Positions 41,584 to 58,113 of a stretch of DNA of 64,000 nucleotides are shown here, one piece after another. The translations under genes and the position numbers were made by a program. Each line of letters starts with the position of its first letter. The first letter of the stretch is position 1. The DNA is from Diplonema papillatum. Lineage: Eukaryota; Euglenozoa; Diplonemea; Diplonemida; Diplonemidae. The notes below the pieces were generated by a model, which worked only from the letters and a program-made list of their open reading frames with translations, did not search any database and was not told the DNA's origin. The stretch is from positions 1 to 64,000 of the forward strand of contig JAPJBO010000403.1 in NCBI GenBank assembly GCA_030068145.1. The letters run 5' to 3'.

Positions 41584-43740
41584 TCACGGCTCAGGCGACG
41601 CGGAAGAGCCTACCAGGCCGGACAGACTGCCCCCGAGCACATCCGCGATCGCTTCGTCGACGATCCGTTGTTCTACGTCCCTTCTCTTGGGTCGTAGACC
41701 CTTAAATGGAATATCCGCCCAGGCATGGTTGAGCCGGCTGGGAAGGTCAGAGAGGTTGTCCTCCCCCGGTACCCTCTCGAACCACGCATCGCCTCTGGAC
41801 CTAGCTAGACGCTCCCAGAACGCATGAACCGGAAGAAGAAGCTCTTTAGCCTTTGTCCGCCCTTGTATCAGGCTGCCCAGCACGATGCTGTTGTCAACCC
41901 AGACTGAGACGGTGAAGTCGAATCTGTCATTGAACCACAGGGAGAACGCAACCGAGACCGCAGCAAACTCGAGGTGGTGGATCTGCAGCTCTGAGCCCGC
42001 CGGGGGGACAGGATGCGCGAAGTATTCGACCGCGGTAGGAAAGCCATCTACGACCGTAGCTAAGACCGCGCCAAGACCGAAGAGGCAGACATCGGTGAAG
42101 AGGACATATCTGGTGCCTACGCCGGGCTGCACTAGACGAAGGGGCACAGATCTTCTGAAACACAACTCTCCTGCGGCCAGCGTGCTTGCCCACCATCTCA
42201 CGGATGCTCGAAGATCGACACCTAACTTGAACCCTGCAAAAGTCGATGACGCATTGGAGCGCCTGTAGATCGGCTGGAGTGGCACGCGGCCAATCCTGCC
42301 GAAGAGCGCCGAAGTCGCGAAGGCGAGCTTACCTGCCAACGACGCAGCCTCCCCCGGCGACAAGGAATCGCGGCTCAGGATTCCCTCCAGCATGTGAATG
42401 AGACCCTGCCTCCTGGGCCCTGAGATTCCGACCTCACTGCTTCCGTTTTGATGGTAAACATCAAGCCGAGATGGCGAAAGTAGTTGTTTGCCGACGTCTT
42501 CTCCTCGTTGAATGACGTCCGAAGAATGTCCTGGAGAAGTTCCAGGACGTCAGTCAGCGCCCGATCGTCCGAGGCCAGGGTCGGGGCGGCGAAGTCGTCG
42601 TAATACTGGCACAACGGAAGCCGGAGCCCGCGGCGGACCAACCTCGCCAGGATCCTTGCGAAAGCGTTGTAGTGCACAACAGCCGCTGTCTCGCCGAAGG
42701 ATAGCCGCTCCATCCGGAAGTACGCCACCTCACCATCCTCAGGGTTCTCCACGACGACGCACCTGCACAGCCTGTCGTTCCTGGCGCGCAACTGGCGGTA
42801 CGCGTCCTTGTGGTCCAGACCCACAGACCGGAACGTGGCGGCGGGGTCGTCCGAAAGCCACCCGCCTGGCCACCTCCACGTACACATCCGTCGTGTCCAA
42901 CTTCACCGGCGTCGACATGTGGACGGACTTGTTCACCAGTGCCATGCGACCATCGTCGCAGGCCCGCTCCTTGATGCGGGAGCCCTCGTCGTCAAACTTC
43001 ACTTGGCGAATCAGGAACCTCCTGAGATAGACGGCGTTAGCTGGGGGACGAACCGCTACCATATAACCGGCAGCAACCTCCTTCTGCACGGAGCGCCATA
43101 TCGCCAGCCTGTTATCCTTGGAGTCGGAACGGATGGCCCGCACCGACCTCGCTAGAACGTCGCCCTGACGCCGGACCAACTCCTCCTCTGTCATCTCAGG
43201 TGCCCCGGGGGGTCCCGGAGTGTAGAGCCCTCCGTACCCGACCACGCCTGACATGGGGCAACCCGTCTTCAGGTGGAACAGGAGATCGTCAGCGCCTGAG
43301 ATGCGCAGGTCGCGAAGCATCTCGCCGAGTAGTTCGACGTGACAAGGATCTCCTTCGTGGGGCGACAGCTCGTCAGACCTCTTCCTCCAGCGAGCCAAGA
43401 ACTGTGAGCGCATACGCTGCGCCTCATGAACCGGTGTTGCCGAGGAACAACTGATTGCGGCCTCCACTTCGCCATCGAGCTGGGGCATCTCCTTCACCGC
43501 TGGCATGGCGTCGAGAGCTTTCTCGGTGAAGGAGTGCCTCTTCAGAACATCCTGAATCTCGCCGGGCGACAGACGGCTGCGTGATGGTGGGATTCCGAAG
43601 ACGCCCTCTTGCTGATTAACAGAAACGGCAGAGCCGAGTCGGGTATGGTGCCGATGACTCGGCTGATGGTGGTGTGATGGTAGAGTTCCGAAGACGCCCT
43701 CTTGCTGACTAACAGACACGGCAGAGCCGAGTCGGGTATG
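41584..43740 (-). pseudogene. RT-RNase H retroelement ORF, frameshifted
   Basis: Three overlapping frames together make one polyprotein. From ~43,719: an N-terminal region with two copies of 'NQQEGVFG'/'SQQEGVFG', then 'DVYVEVARRVAFG'. From ~42,887: 'GLDHKDAYRQL' (motif A), 'ERLSFGETAAVVHYNAFARI' (motif B), 'LCQYYDDFAAPTL' (motif C). From ~42,393: RNase H with 'YVLFTDVCLFGLGAVL' (Asp), 'HHLEFAAVSVAFSLW' (Glu), 'VSVWVDNSIVLGSL' (Asp) and 'GEDNLSDLPSRL' (Asp). At least two frameshifts inactivate it. It is a sister family of the RT-RNase H element at 52.7-55.4 kb; no integrase or recombinase was found. Confidence 0.75.
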
Positions 43741-43765
43741 GTACCGATGACTCGGCTGATGGTGA
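43545..43765. repeat. ~110-bp tandem duplication in the RT element
   Basis: Two units share TTCCGAAGACGCCCTCTTGC and GAGCCGAGTCGGGTATGG. The duplication explains the two 'QQEGVFG' segments. Confidence 0.85.
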
Positions 43766-43849
43766 TGACTTGATTCCTTGATAAGAATGGCCGGGGTCGG
43801 TTGATAGGCGTGGGGCAGGGGAAGGCGAAGATGTCATGTCACTTGGGAG

Positions 43850-44143
43850 TCAATTGCCCGTCTTAGACCTCTTCAGTAAAGCATCTTCTTCGGGCCTTGA
43901 GCCGTTCCGCTTACGATCATGCCCGCGGGCTTGGTCCCTCGGCTGAGCTGCCGGTCGTGATCGGGACGGTCCGAGTCGAGCAGTAAGAAGGGACTTGCGT
44001 TCTTGCTGTGCTTGGGGAAGGCCCGGGCGCTCCGGAGTCCGCTGCCATCCGACCCGCCTTGCAGCGCCGAAACCCTGCCTTCCCAGAACTGCCCGAGCGA
44101 CATCATTGACATTCCCTCCTTCCTGGTAGGAATCTGAAGCCAT
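43850..44143 (-). CDS. Small basic ORF upstream of the RT element (ORF1 candidate)
   Basis: 97 residues from ATG 44143: 'MASDSYQEGGNVNDVARAVL', a Gly/Arg region 'RQGFGAARRVGWQ', then a Gln/Arg/Lys-rich tail ending 'EDALLKRSKTGN'. It is on the same strand and just 5' of the RT-RNase H element, so it may be its ORF1, but no domain is recognised. The 1.2 kb satellite begins just upstream. Confidence 0.4.
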   Translation of the reverse strand: MASDSYQEGGNVNDVARAVLGRQGFGAARRVGWQRTPERPGLPQAQQERKSLLTARLGPSRSRPAAQPRDQARGHDRKRNGSRPEEDALLKRSKTGN

Positions 44144-44244
44144 ACCTCGCAACGGCCGCCTTGTGTGAAGTCCCCGGAGAAACTCAGCCGGTTCATACAG
44201 ATAGATAAAAAGACACCTCAACACCTGGGCACAATACCTGGAAG

Positions 44245-45482
44245 CAGAGCCGCGCCTAGGCTCGGGCGCAGGAGCAGGCCAAAAGAGACCACAATCAACC
44301 TGGAGGCCCGACTAAAGGAAGCAGGCCAAAAGAGACCACAATCAATCCTATAGCCAGATCCCGTGGGATCTCGTCAGGAGCAGGCCAAAAGAGACCACAA
44401 TCAACCTGGAGGCCCGACTAAAGGAAGCAGGCCAAAAGAGACCACAATCAATCCTATAGCCAGATCCCGTGGGATCTCGTCAGGAGCAGGCCAAAAGAGA
44501 CCACAATCAACCTGGGAGCCGGCGTGTGCGGGCTTGGGCACAGGAGCAGGCCAAAAGAGACCACAATCAACCTGGAGGCCCGACTAAAGGAAGCAGGCCA
44601 AAAGAGACCACAATCAATCCTATTAGCCAGATCCCGTGGGATCTCGTCAGGAGCAGGCCAAAAGAGACCACAATCAACCTGGGAGCCGGCGTGTGCGGGC
44701 TTGGGCACAGGAGCAGGCCAAAAGAGACCACAATCAACCTGGAGGCCCGACTAAAGGAAGCAGGCCAAAAGAGACCACAATCAATCCTATTAGCCAGATC
44801 CCGTGGGATCTCGTCAGGAGCAGGCCAAAAGAGACCACAATCAACCTGGGAGCCGGCGTGTGCGGGCTTGGGCACAGGAGCAGGCCAAAAGAGACCACAA
44901 TCAACCTGGAGGCCCGACTAAAGGAAGCAGGCCAAAAGAGACCACAATCAATCCTATTAGCCAGATCCCGTGGGATCTCGTCAGGAGCAGGCCAAAAGAG
45001 ACCACAATCAACCTGGGAGCCGGCGTGTGCGGGCTTGGGCACAGGAGCAGGCCAAAAGAGACCACAATCAACCTGGAGGCCCGACTAAAGGAAGCAGGCC
45101 AAAAGAGACCACAATCAATCCTATTAGCCAGATCCCGTGGGATCTCGTCAGGAGCAGGCCAAAAGAGACCACAATCAACCTGGGAGCCGGCGTGTGCGGG
45201 CTTGGGCACAGGAGCAGGCCAAAAGAGACCACAATCAACCTGGAGGCCCGACTAAAGGAAGCAGGCCAAAAGAGACCACAATCAATCCTATTAGCCAGAT
45301 CCCGTGGGATCTCGTCAGGAGCAGGCCAAAAGAGACCACAATCAACCTGGGAGCCGGCGTGTGCGGGCTTGGGCACAGGAGCAGGCCAAAAGAGACCACA
45401 ATCAACCTGGAGGCCCGACTAATGCAAGCAGGCCAAAAGAGACCACAATCAATCCTATTAGCCAGATCCCGTGGGATCCCCT
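44245..45482 (+). repeat. Higher-order satellite: 25-bp core with three alternating spacers, 167-bp period
   Basis: The core GCAGGCCAAAAGAGACCACA+ATCAA occurs 22 times. It is followed in rotation by spacer a (CCTGGAGGCCCGACTAAAGGAA minus the last bases, unit 47 bp), spacer b (TCCTATTAGCCAGATCCCG.., unit 60 bp) and spacer c (CCTGGGAGCCGGCGTGTGCG.., unit 60 bp). The abc unit of 167 bp repeats at least five times almost without change; the first two a/b pairs lack c. Spacer b contains the inverted repeat GATCCCGTGGGATC. The open frames on both strands arise only from the periodicity. Confidence 0.95.
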
Positions 45483-45651
45483 CATCCAATCGCGTGTTCG
45501 ACGCTGTTTCGAAATAAGGAGGTCAGTTCCGGAAAGCGACAGTTCCCGAAGTGGTGACCGGGTTGAGTGACGCAAATTTACTGGAAGAGAAAGTTTCCGA
45601 TCCAACAGGAGAGGAGGCCGACCAAGGTCTTCGTTGAAGACAGCCCCCAGG

Positions 45652-46356
45652 CAGTGTTGGCGGTGGCTCTTGGGAGCTGGTTCTTCTGGCTCTTTGGGAG
45701 CCAGCGGGAGCTGGGGTTCTGGTTAAAATTTTGCTCGTGCGTGCAGCAGACCTTTTTTGACGATTTTTAGCTCGCGATAAGCTCCGATGAAGAGAACCGT
45801 GGAGAATAGACCCGGGACCAAGAAGTATGCGTGGTTCGCGGGTCTTTACGAGATGCAGGGCACCGGACATGGAAACCACCAGGGTTTTGACGGGAAGGAC
45901 GGGAATCGATCCCCTGGGTGGTGCCGTTTTTTTTCGCTGTCCACGGAACAGACCTTTTTCGACGAATTTACGCTCGCGATCAGCTCCGATGAAGAGATCC
46001 GTGAAAATTAGACCCGGGGATCACAAAACATGTGCGTGGTTTGTGGGTCTTTGGAAGAGACAGGGCCCCGGCGCGGAAACCACCGGTGTGCATCGAGAAG
46101 GACGGGAATCAATCCCCCGAGTGGTGACATATTTTTGCTGGTCCACGTAGCAGACCTTTTTCGGCGATTTTTTGCGTGATCAGCTCCGATGAAGAGATCC
46201 GCAAAAAGTAGACCCGGATATCCAAAAAAAATGTGCAAAGGGTTTCTCGCATTTTGGGGGAATTTTGAGATGGCTTTTTATTGTGCCCTGCTGGCTCCCG
46301 CTGGCTCTTTCCAGCTCCCGAGCTGGCTCCAGCTCCGAGAGCCACCGCCAACACTG
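45652..46356. mobile_element. hAT-like non-autonomous element (MITE)
   Basis: 705 bp. The ends are CAGTGTTGGCGGTGGCTCT and its reverse complement AGAGCCACCGCCAACACTG, with inverted similarity for about 90 bp (GGGAGC..GAGCCAGCGGGAGC). It is flanked by an exact 7 bp direct repeat CCCCAGG (45,645-45,651 and 46,357-46,363); hAT elements make 8 bp, so one position may have mutated. CAGTG ends fit hAT. The interior holds three diverged ~190 bp subrepeats around AGCTCCGATGAAGAG and AGACCCGGG. No coding capacity. Confidence 0.75.
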
Positions 46357-46363
46357 CCCCAGG

Positions 46364-47260
46364 CCACCGGTTGCGGGGACAACGTTCTCGCCGAACTCCA
46401 TCGCAACTTCAACGAATGTCTCGTACTGAGTGAATGCGCAGTTGCATCAACGTTCTGACTTCGCTGATTTTGACCAAGAGCTTGAAGAACTGGCAAACGA
46501 TGAATGCGTTGCTGTGGAGGTGGATGCGGTTCATGCTAGTCTTGGGGCTGGCGAGCACGAGAAGAAGCTGTATGGTAATCACCTGGAGAGGCTTTACTCC
46601 TTCTTTAAAAAAGGGCAACTCCGCCTTTGCTTGCTGCCCTTCCATACGACCGGCTTACCCTGCCGTCACTGACGCGTGCCCGCCTAATGAACACCTTCGT
46701 GAACACTAGCGTGTCAGGAACTCGTGGTTGGCACTGGATGCTTGTAACAACTGACCGGTCGCTCCGAAGATGCGTTGTATCTTGCTCGCTTTCTGACTTT
46801 TGTGGAAGCAAGATAGTCAGCCACCTTGCAACGGTCTTTTCCGCCGACACCGACTCTTGGTTCATAGAAACGGACGCTCGAGGATGTCAACAAGACGATT
46901 GGAGCTGATACGTTTTTCCAGCTCAAAGGCTCGAACAAAAATGGGGGATCATCATAGGGTTTCAACAGTTTTCAAATTTCACTAAGTACGTCAGACCCCA
47001 TGTTTTTAGTACGAAACGTGTTAATTAAGAAACACTTTGGCCAAAAAAGTAGCATGCTTGCTTTGTTTTCCTTTTGGACCTTTTATTGCCTCCTTCCAAA
47101 CTAAAACTTCTTCCTCTGGGACAATCCCTACTCACCAATCAGTTTACTCCCTTTTGCAAATAGAAATTCAGCCAGGTGGCCCATTCTGACGCTTTGTCTC
47201 CAGGCTCTTGTTTAATTATCCGTAGACATACACTTCTAGCGCCGTGTGCTATGCGTGCCC
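46364..47260. other. Mostly non-coding; one weak exon-like segment
   Basis: 46,442-46,575 (+) reads as an acidic stretch ('FDQELEELANDECVAVEVDA') between a GCGCAG and a GGTAATC, which could be splice sites, but no gene context or homologue is seen. The rest is unrecognised. Confidence 0.3.
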
Positions 47261-48175
47261 CTATACTTCCCTTACGATGTCGGGGAAGTTGTTGCACAGC
47301 GCTAGGGCCCTGATCGTCATGCTTTCGAGGATCGAGGTCCCTTGCGCGCGTGGAATAGCCGAACGTCGATGGACGAAGCGCGTTGGCTTGAAGTCCCAGG
47401 TGCACGCTTTTTCGTTGACAGGGAGGCGTACCCATGCGTGACGATCGCACTCCGGTCGTTCGACCCGGATACGGAGACCAACATACTCGACGTCGTCTAC
47501 CGCCCTCGTGGTCGCGCGGTAGAGCATCTTGTATAAGGCAGTAGGCGGAGGAGGGGATTTCCAGCTGAGAAAATCATCGATGTACCTCGTGTTCAACGCC
47601 AGGGCTCGCGCTTCCTCTGCTTTGCCCTGCGCCAGCAAACCGTCTACGTAGTCTGCTTCTACAGAATAGCAGAACAAGTTGGCGAGATCGCTGGATGATA
47701 TGCCTCCCATCGGGATACCCTTCACCTGTCGAAGACGCCTCCCTGGCAAACGTATGCGTTGTCCACGACAAATGCCAGGTATTCTTCAGCTTCCTCAAGA
47801 CTGAATCCGAGGTTGGGTTCGAAAGCCAAAGCCTCTCGGATAGCTTTAAGCACGCCCGCCTTGAGCTCGGGGTGCAACAGCTCGCTGTACATATTAATGA
47901 AATCCAGCGTGCTGGGAGAGAGGGCCTTCAAACGCGTGTAGTTCTGCTTTATGCGGAGCGCCAACTCTTCTGCGGATCCTACTATCCAGTAGCGTCTTAT
48001 CCCCCGCTTAGCAAACAAAAGTGCGTCCTTCTTGCGGAGTGCTTCAGAGGCTGCTTTCAAAATGAAGGAAAGCCGTCCATCCGCTCCAGATATCGCGAGG
48101 TCACGACTCCTTTTCTCCGGCGTTTCCGGCTTCCCATGGAGGAGCTCCTCCATGATGTTTTGGTTTGGATTAAAG
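47261..48175 (-). pseudogene. Penelope-like reverse transcriptase relic
   Basis: The first frame (48,175 to ~47,725) has 'STLDFINMYSELLHPELKAG', which fits motif A of Penelope-like RTs, and ends 'VCQGGVFDR' then stop. One base shift leads into 'RQVKGIPMGGISSSDLANLF' (motif B, P-M-G-G..S..A), 'NTRYIDDFLSW' (motif C, YIDD) and the thumb-like 'RRSAIPRAQGTSILES' with 'RALALCNNF'. The R-x-S-A-I-P-R..R-A-L-x-x-C pattern is typical of the family. The GIY-YIG endonuclease was not found. The single frameshift sits exactly at 47,725-47,735. It lies 3' of the second tetraspan gene on the same strand, only ~50 bp away. Confidence 0.65.
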
Positions 48176-48221
48176 AAGAATACGGAGCGCAATTGTTTCG
48201 AGACGCAGCAGTGTGTTGTCC

Positions 48222-48776
48222 TTATGCGGGCGAGTCCGCGTCCTTTTGATTGATCTGTGGGGTGATGCACCCGACCACTGACACGAAAACCATAAGAACA
48301 AAGCTCAGGAAGAACAGCGGTGCTGCAGCGCCGATCGTATCGCTTTCAGACAAGGACCAGTTGCCCAGACCTGGAGGATCGGCGTAATACCCAGCTACAA
48401 TCACAATGCCCGCCGTAAAGTAGAGCACTGCGCATATTACATCTAAGATGGCTACCACCACTTTCAACAGCCCCGGCGACCTCACCACCAAGTGTCCCAC
48501 AGCACAAATGCAGAAGCAGACCCACATCAAACACAAACCCGCGATACCAGCGCCCTGTGGATACGTCGCCTTCGTCCTGCCGATGCCAATCTCTTCGTAA
48601 AAGTCCGCCATGCGCATTTCTTCCGTCTCAAACATTCCGACGTCGGCCCAGATTGTGTAGGAAAGTTCAAATGAGCAGATGCCCGCTTTCAGCACAAACG
48701 CAACGATGACAAGTATTGTGATCACGAGCACGAACCCTGCGCGAATGCCAAGGCATACCTTCCTACTGAGCCCCAT
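48222..48776 (-). CDS. Tetraspan membrane protein, amastin-like topology
   Basis: 184 residues from ATG 48776; the frame is open 32 codons further upstream but those codons are unlike a protein start. Four hydrophobic segments at about 12-32 ('GFVLVITILVIVAFVLK'), 76-96 ('AGIAGLCLMWVCFCICAVG'), 104-128 ('LKVVVAILDVICAVLYFTAG') and 151-172 ('APLFFLSFVLMVFVSVVG'). The first extracellular loop is ~45 residues with one Cys. It has no clear sequence match to the tetraspan at 33.75 kb beyond layout. A possible trans-splice acceptor ACACAG lies ~24 bp before the ATG. Function unknown; plasma membrane location inferred. Confidence 0.7.
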   Translation of the reverse strand: MGLSRKVCLGIRAGFVLVITILVIVAFVLKAGICSFELSYTIWADVGMFETEEMRMADFYEEIGIGRTKATYPQGAGIAGLCLMWVCFCICAVGHLVVRSPGLLKVVVAILDVICAVLYFTAGIVIVAGYYADPPGLGNWSLSESDTIGAAAPLFFLSFVLMVFVSVVGCITPQINQKDADSPA

Positions 48777-49989
48777 TGTTGTTCCTTTTTTTCCTCCTGT
48801 GTTGTGAACCAGAGGTGCTAGTTCTGACGTCAAGCCAAAACCCGGTAAATCAGTCTGGACCCAACTTTTCAAGGACTGCAGATGGGCAACAGTGTGGAAT
48901 CTCTACCTGGACCAGCAAAAAACAGCTTCAACGAAGGGCAGCTTGCAGCAGCATTGACAAGTCATCGAATTCTTGCGGACGCCCCCCTTACTTAGCCGGT
49001 GCAGGATTCATACTCCGGCCGGTTGGATAACGAAAGAGGCGCTACGCTCGTCCGCAGGCCACGGGGTTGAATCGAGTTGGATTCTTCGGACATGTATTAG
49101 CAATGGAGTTACCATTGTTATCCAACTGGGCCCAAAAGGCACCTTCCCCGCGTAGATTGCCACCGATTTAATGACCCGTCTGCAGACCCACTGTTAATCC
49201 ATTTACTCTGAGACTTGCATGGCTTCATCCTTGAAACAAGCATATGACTACTGGCAGGATCAACCAGGTTTCCACCGACGCGCAATTGAATGCTGGCCGA
49301 ACGTGCTCTGACCACCTCCACGAATAACACTCACGGTGGCTTGCAAGTTTTTCCAACAGCTTCTTCTTGTTTCTGACAGCATCCCCAGTACAGGGAAAAC
49401 GGTGCAGCTCGCGCTGCATGGCCGGGGCCCAGGAGCCGACGATGGTGGATCAGTCACTGATTGCGCCAGCCAGCAGGAAGGACCGAGAAAGGACTGGACA
49501 CAAGCAACTCTGAGCCGCGAAAGCGGTATACACAAGAAGAAACTGTAAGAGGGCGGACGGAGATCAGGGAAGGGGGTTAGTTGCTTTTGCGTGCAAGCTC
49601 TGGCTGGGGACACTTCTGGACGGATCTGGTAAGGCAGGAACACCAAATTGCCTGGCCGGTTCCAGCGGCTACCGACTCCCCAAACGAGAGCACTGCAAGG
49701 AGGCGATCTTTTTTCTGAAAAGACGCCTTTTTCGGCAGGCATCCAAGATCCGCAGCACACCAGCTTCGCGCTGGAGACCCAGACCCTGCGCAGTGTTGCC
49801 CAACTGGGCGTGGCTGGCTTGTGGTTCCTTATTTTATTTACCCTCCTCGCCCTACGTACAATCGGAATCGGCGCGTACAGCTGCTCTCAAGAAGAACTGC
49901 CCGGATGTGGCCCTCTCGCAGGAGAGGCCGACGAGAGCACCTTCGGCGAAACCCGTCGAAGTCGCTTTTCAAAACGGACGTATTCTTAG
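48777..49989. other. Non-coding region with 18S fragment
   Basis: Holds the third 18S fragment (49,057-49,270). The remainder, including 49,280-49,990, has no recognisable gene. Confidence 0.4.
49057..49270 (-). rRNA. 18S rRNA 5'-end fragment, copy 3 (best preserved)
   Basis: The reverse complement starts AACCTGGTTGATCCTGCCAG, continues GCATATGCTTGTTTCAAGG-type sequence (CATATGCTTGTTTCAAGGAT), GCTAATACATGTCCGAAG and ends CCCGTGGCC. The length is 214 nt, exactly as copy 1, with the same 3' boundary at GGCC. It is closest to a functional rRNA. Confidence 0.85.
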
Positions 49990-51042
49990 CGCGTGCTTCA
50001 TATTTGTGCGTGCAAAAGGACCTGTTTGGTGTCTTTACACGGCAGGCTTCAATCGGACATTCATTCGGCTGATGAGACCGCGGAGCGCCCCCGCAGTCGG
50101 AAACAGCGACGTTTCGCCGCAGGTAGGATGCGCGAAGGGCACGTTTCGAGAGGCGCCACCAGTGGTACCCCTTGCTGCATCGTTCGCGTGCTTCGGGCGG
50201 AGAGGCCTGATGCCTTGGTCCTCAGAAAATACCGACGTTTCGCCTCGACGACCTCGCAGACAGGATGCGAAGCGGGCACGGTTTGAGTGACACCCCGTGC
50301 CCCTCTTGCTGCATGAAGGAGACCTGATGTTGAGATCCTCAGAACGCCTTCTTGTGCAAGCGCCGCTACGCTCCCGATTCTAACTTGAATCGGCGGCAAA
50401 TCGGACATACATTCTGGCTCATGAGAGCGCGGAGCGCACCTGCAGTCAAAAACGCCGACGTTGCCCCTCGACGAATCCGCAGGATGCGCCATGGGCATGT
50501 TTTGGGTGACGCCCCCTGCCCCATTGCTGCATCGTTCGCGTGCTTCGGGTGTAGAGGCCTGATGTCCTGGTCCTCAGAACGCATTCTTGTGCAAGCGCCG
50601 CTACGCTCCCGATTCTAACTTGAATCGGCGGCAAATCGGACATACATTCTGGCTCATGAGAGCGCGGAGCGCTCCTGCAGTCAAAAACGCCGACGTTGCC
50701 CCTCAACGAATCCGCAGGATGCGCCATGGGCATGTTTTGGGTGACGCCCCCTGCCCCGTTGCTGCATCGTTCGCGTGCTTCGGGTGTAGAGGCCTGATGT
50801 CCTGGTCCTCAGAACGCATTCTTGTGCAAGCGCCGCTACGCTCCCGATTCTAACTTGAATCGGCGGCAAATCGGACATACATTCTGGCTCATGAGAGCGC
50901 GGAGCGCTCCTGCAGTCAAAAACGCCGACGTTGCCCGTCGACGAATCCGCAGGATGCGCCATGGGCATGTTTTGGGTGACGCCCCCTGCCCCATTGCTGC
51001 ACCGTTCGCGTGCTTGGGTGTAGAGGCCTGATGTCCAGGTCC

Positions 51043-57104
<6,062 letters not shown>

Positions 57105-57670
57105 GCGCTCTCCTTTCCCCTTTTTCTTCTGTGTTTCCGACGATCCCGCGGGACGTGCAGATTGGTGTCTTTCCACCTTTGTTTGGTTGTTTGGTTTCAG
57201 AGTTCAGACTCCGGTATGTTGGGGTCCTTATTTAAATGGGAGCAAGGACGTTGTCCGAAGACGCCGACACTTACCCTTCGCTGACGATGCCGCGGGTCAC
57301 CTCCTCAACTCTGGTCGATCCGAGCAAAACTGAGGCAGCCGGCAAGCCGTCTCGCAACAGAAGCTTGGACGATCCGAATAGGTCCAGACGTCTCAACCAT
57401 AAACCCCAGTGAAGGAGCAATGATTAAGATTTGAACGCATCTCCAACTCTTACCACTCATCGGTTTCAGGGACTTTTAACCCTCTTTTCAAAGTTCTTTG
57501 CATCTTTCCATCACTGTACTTGTTCGCTATCGGCCTCCGGGAGATATTTAGCCTTAGCAGAGGGATATCTGCCGACTAGCTCAGCATTCCCAAACTGAGC
57601 GACTCGTGCTAGTTCTCGTAGAGCAAGTAAGGGCTGTGGGTTTGGGTTGTTTCTTTGGTGTAAACTTTCA
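57105..57670. other. Spacer between actin-like gene and its truncated copy
   Basis: Contains the upstream element (57,137-57,195) and then unrecognised sequence. No gene. Confidence 0.4.
57137..57195 (-). promoter_or_regulatory. Upstream element of the actin-like gene
   Basis: CCGACGATCCCGCGGGACG followed by TGCAG and, after 14 bp, ACCTTTGTTTGGTTGTTTGG. It matches the Kelch gene upstream element in order. TCCCGCGGGA is a perfect palindrome. It sits 33-90 bp before the ATG. Confidence 0.45.
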
Positions 57671-58063
57671 TTATGAGTAATGGAGCTGCGCGAGTTTTTC
57701 CCGCGCGGATTTCTCAACCCCGGGGCTCTCCATGAACAGCAGCGGGTGCTCGTCCGGGGCGACGACCAGTTCCGAGTAGAACACGTGGTACAGCAGCTTG
57801 TCCATCTCGTTCCAGTCGACGATCTCCCCCCGCTGCACGGGGTGCACGACGCGCAGGACGCCTGCCCGCGACGCCGCCTCCTCCCCGACGAAGTTGTCCT
57901 TCTTCCCCCCGAGCATCACGCCGCCCAGCCCCGGGTGCCGCGGCCACCCCAGCACCGTCGGGAAGACCTTCCGCGGCGCATCCTCGCCGCCGAACCCGCA
58001 TTTCACGCTCGCGCTTCCCACGTCGACGACGAGGGTCGGCAGCGCGCCGTCGTTGCCCGCCAT
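57671..58063 (-). pseudogene. Truncated tandem copy of the actin-like gene
   Basis: Identical to the first ~126 residues of the actin-like protein except for one M-to-V change ('LLYHVFYSELVV'), then 'LAQLHYS' and stop. The duplicated DNA (about 57,688-58,113) includes the start codon and the CCGACGATCCCGCGGGAC part of the upstream element, but not the GTTTG part. It lacks most of the nucleotide-binding cleft, so it cannot be a working actin. The very high identity shows it is recent. Confidence 0.9.
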
Positions 58064-58113
58064 GCGCTCTCCGTTCCCCTTTTTCCTTTATTTTTCCGAC
58101 GATCCCGCGGGAC

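Noticed and set aside
44274..45482. CRISPR array
   Set aside because: Regular core and spacers, but the spacers themselves recur every 167 bp, the host is eukaryotic and no cas genes exist.
44469..45517. Series of 150- and 102-residue repeat proteins
   Set aside because: Artefacts of the 167-bp satellite being open in several frames on both strands.
46430..46672. 80-residue frame 'NAQLHQRSDFADF..'
   Set aside because: Starts with GTG after a stop and has no homologue; kept only as a weak exon-like segment.
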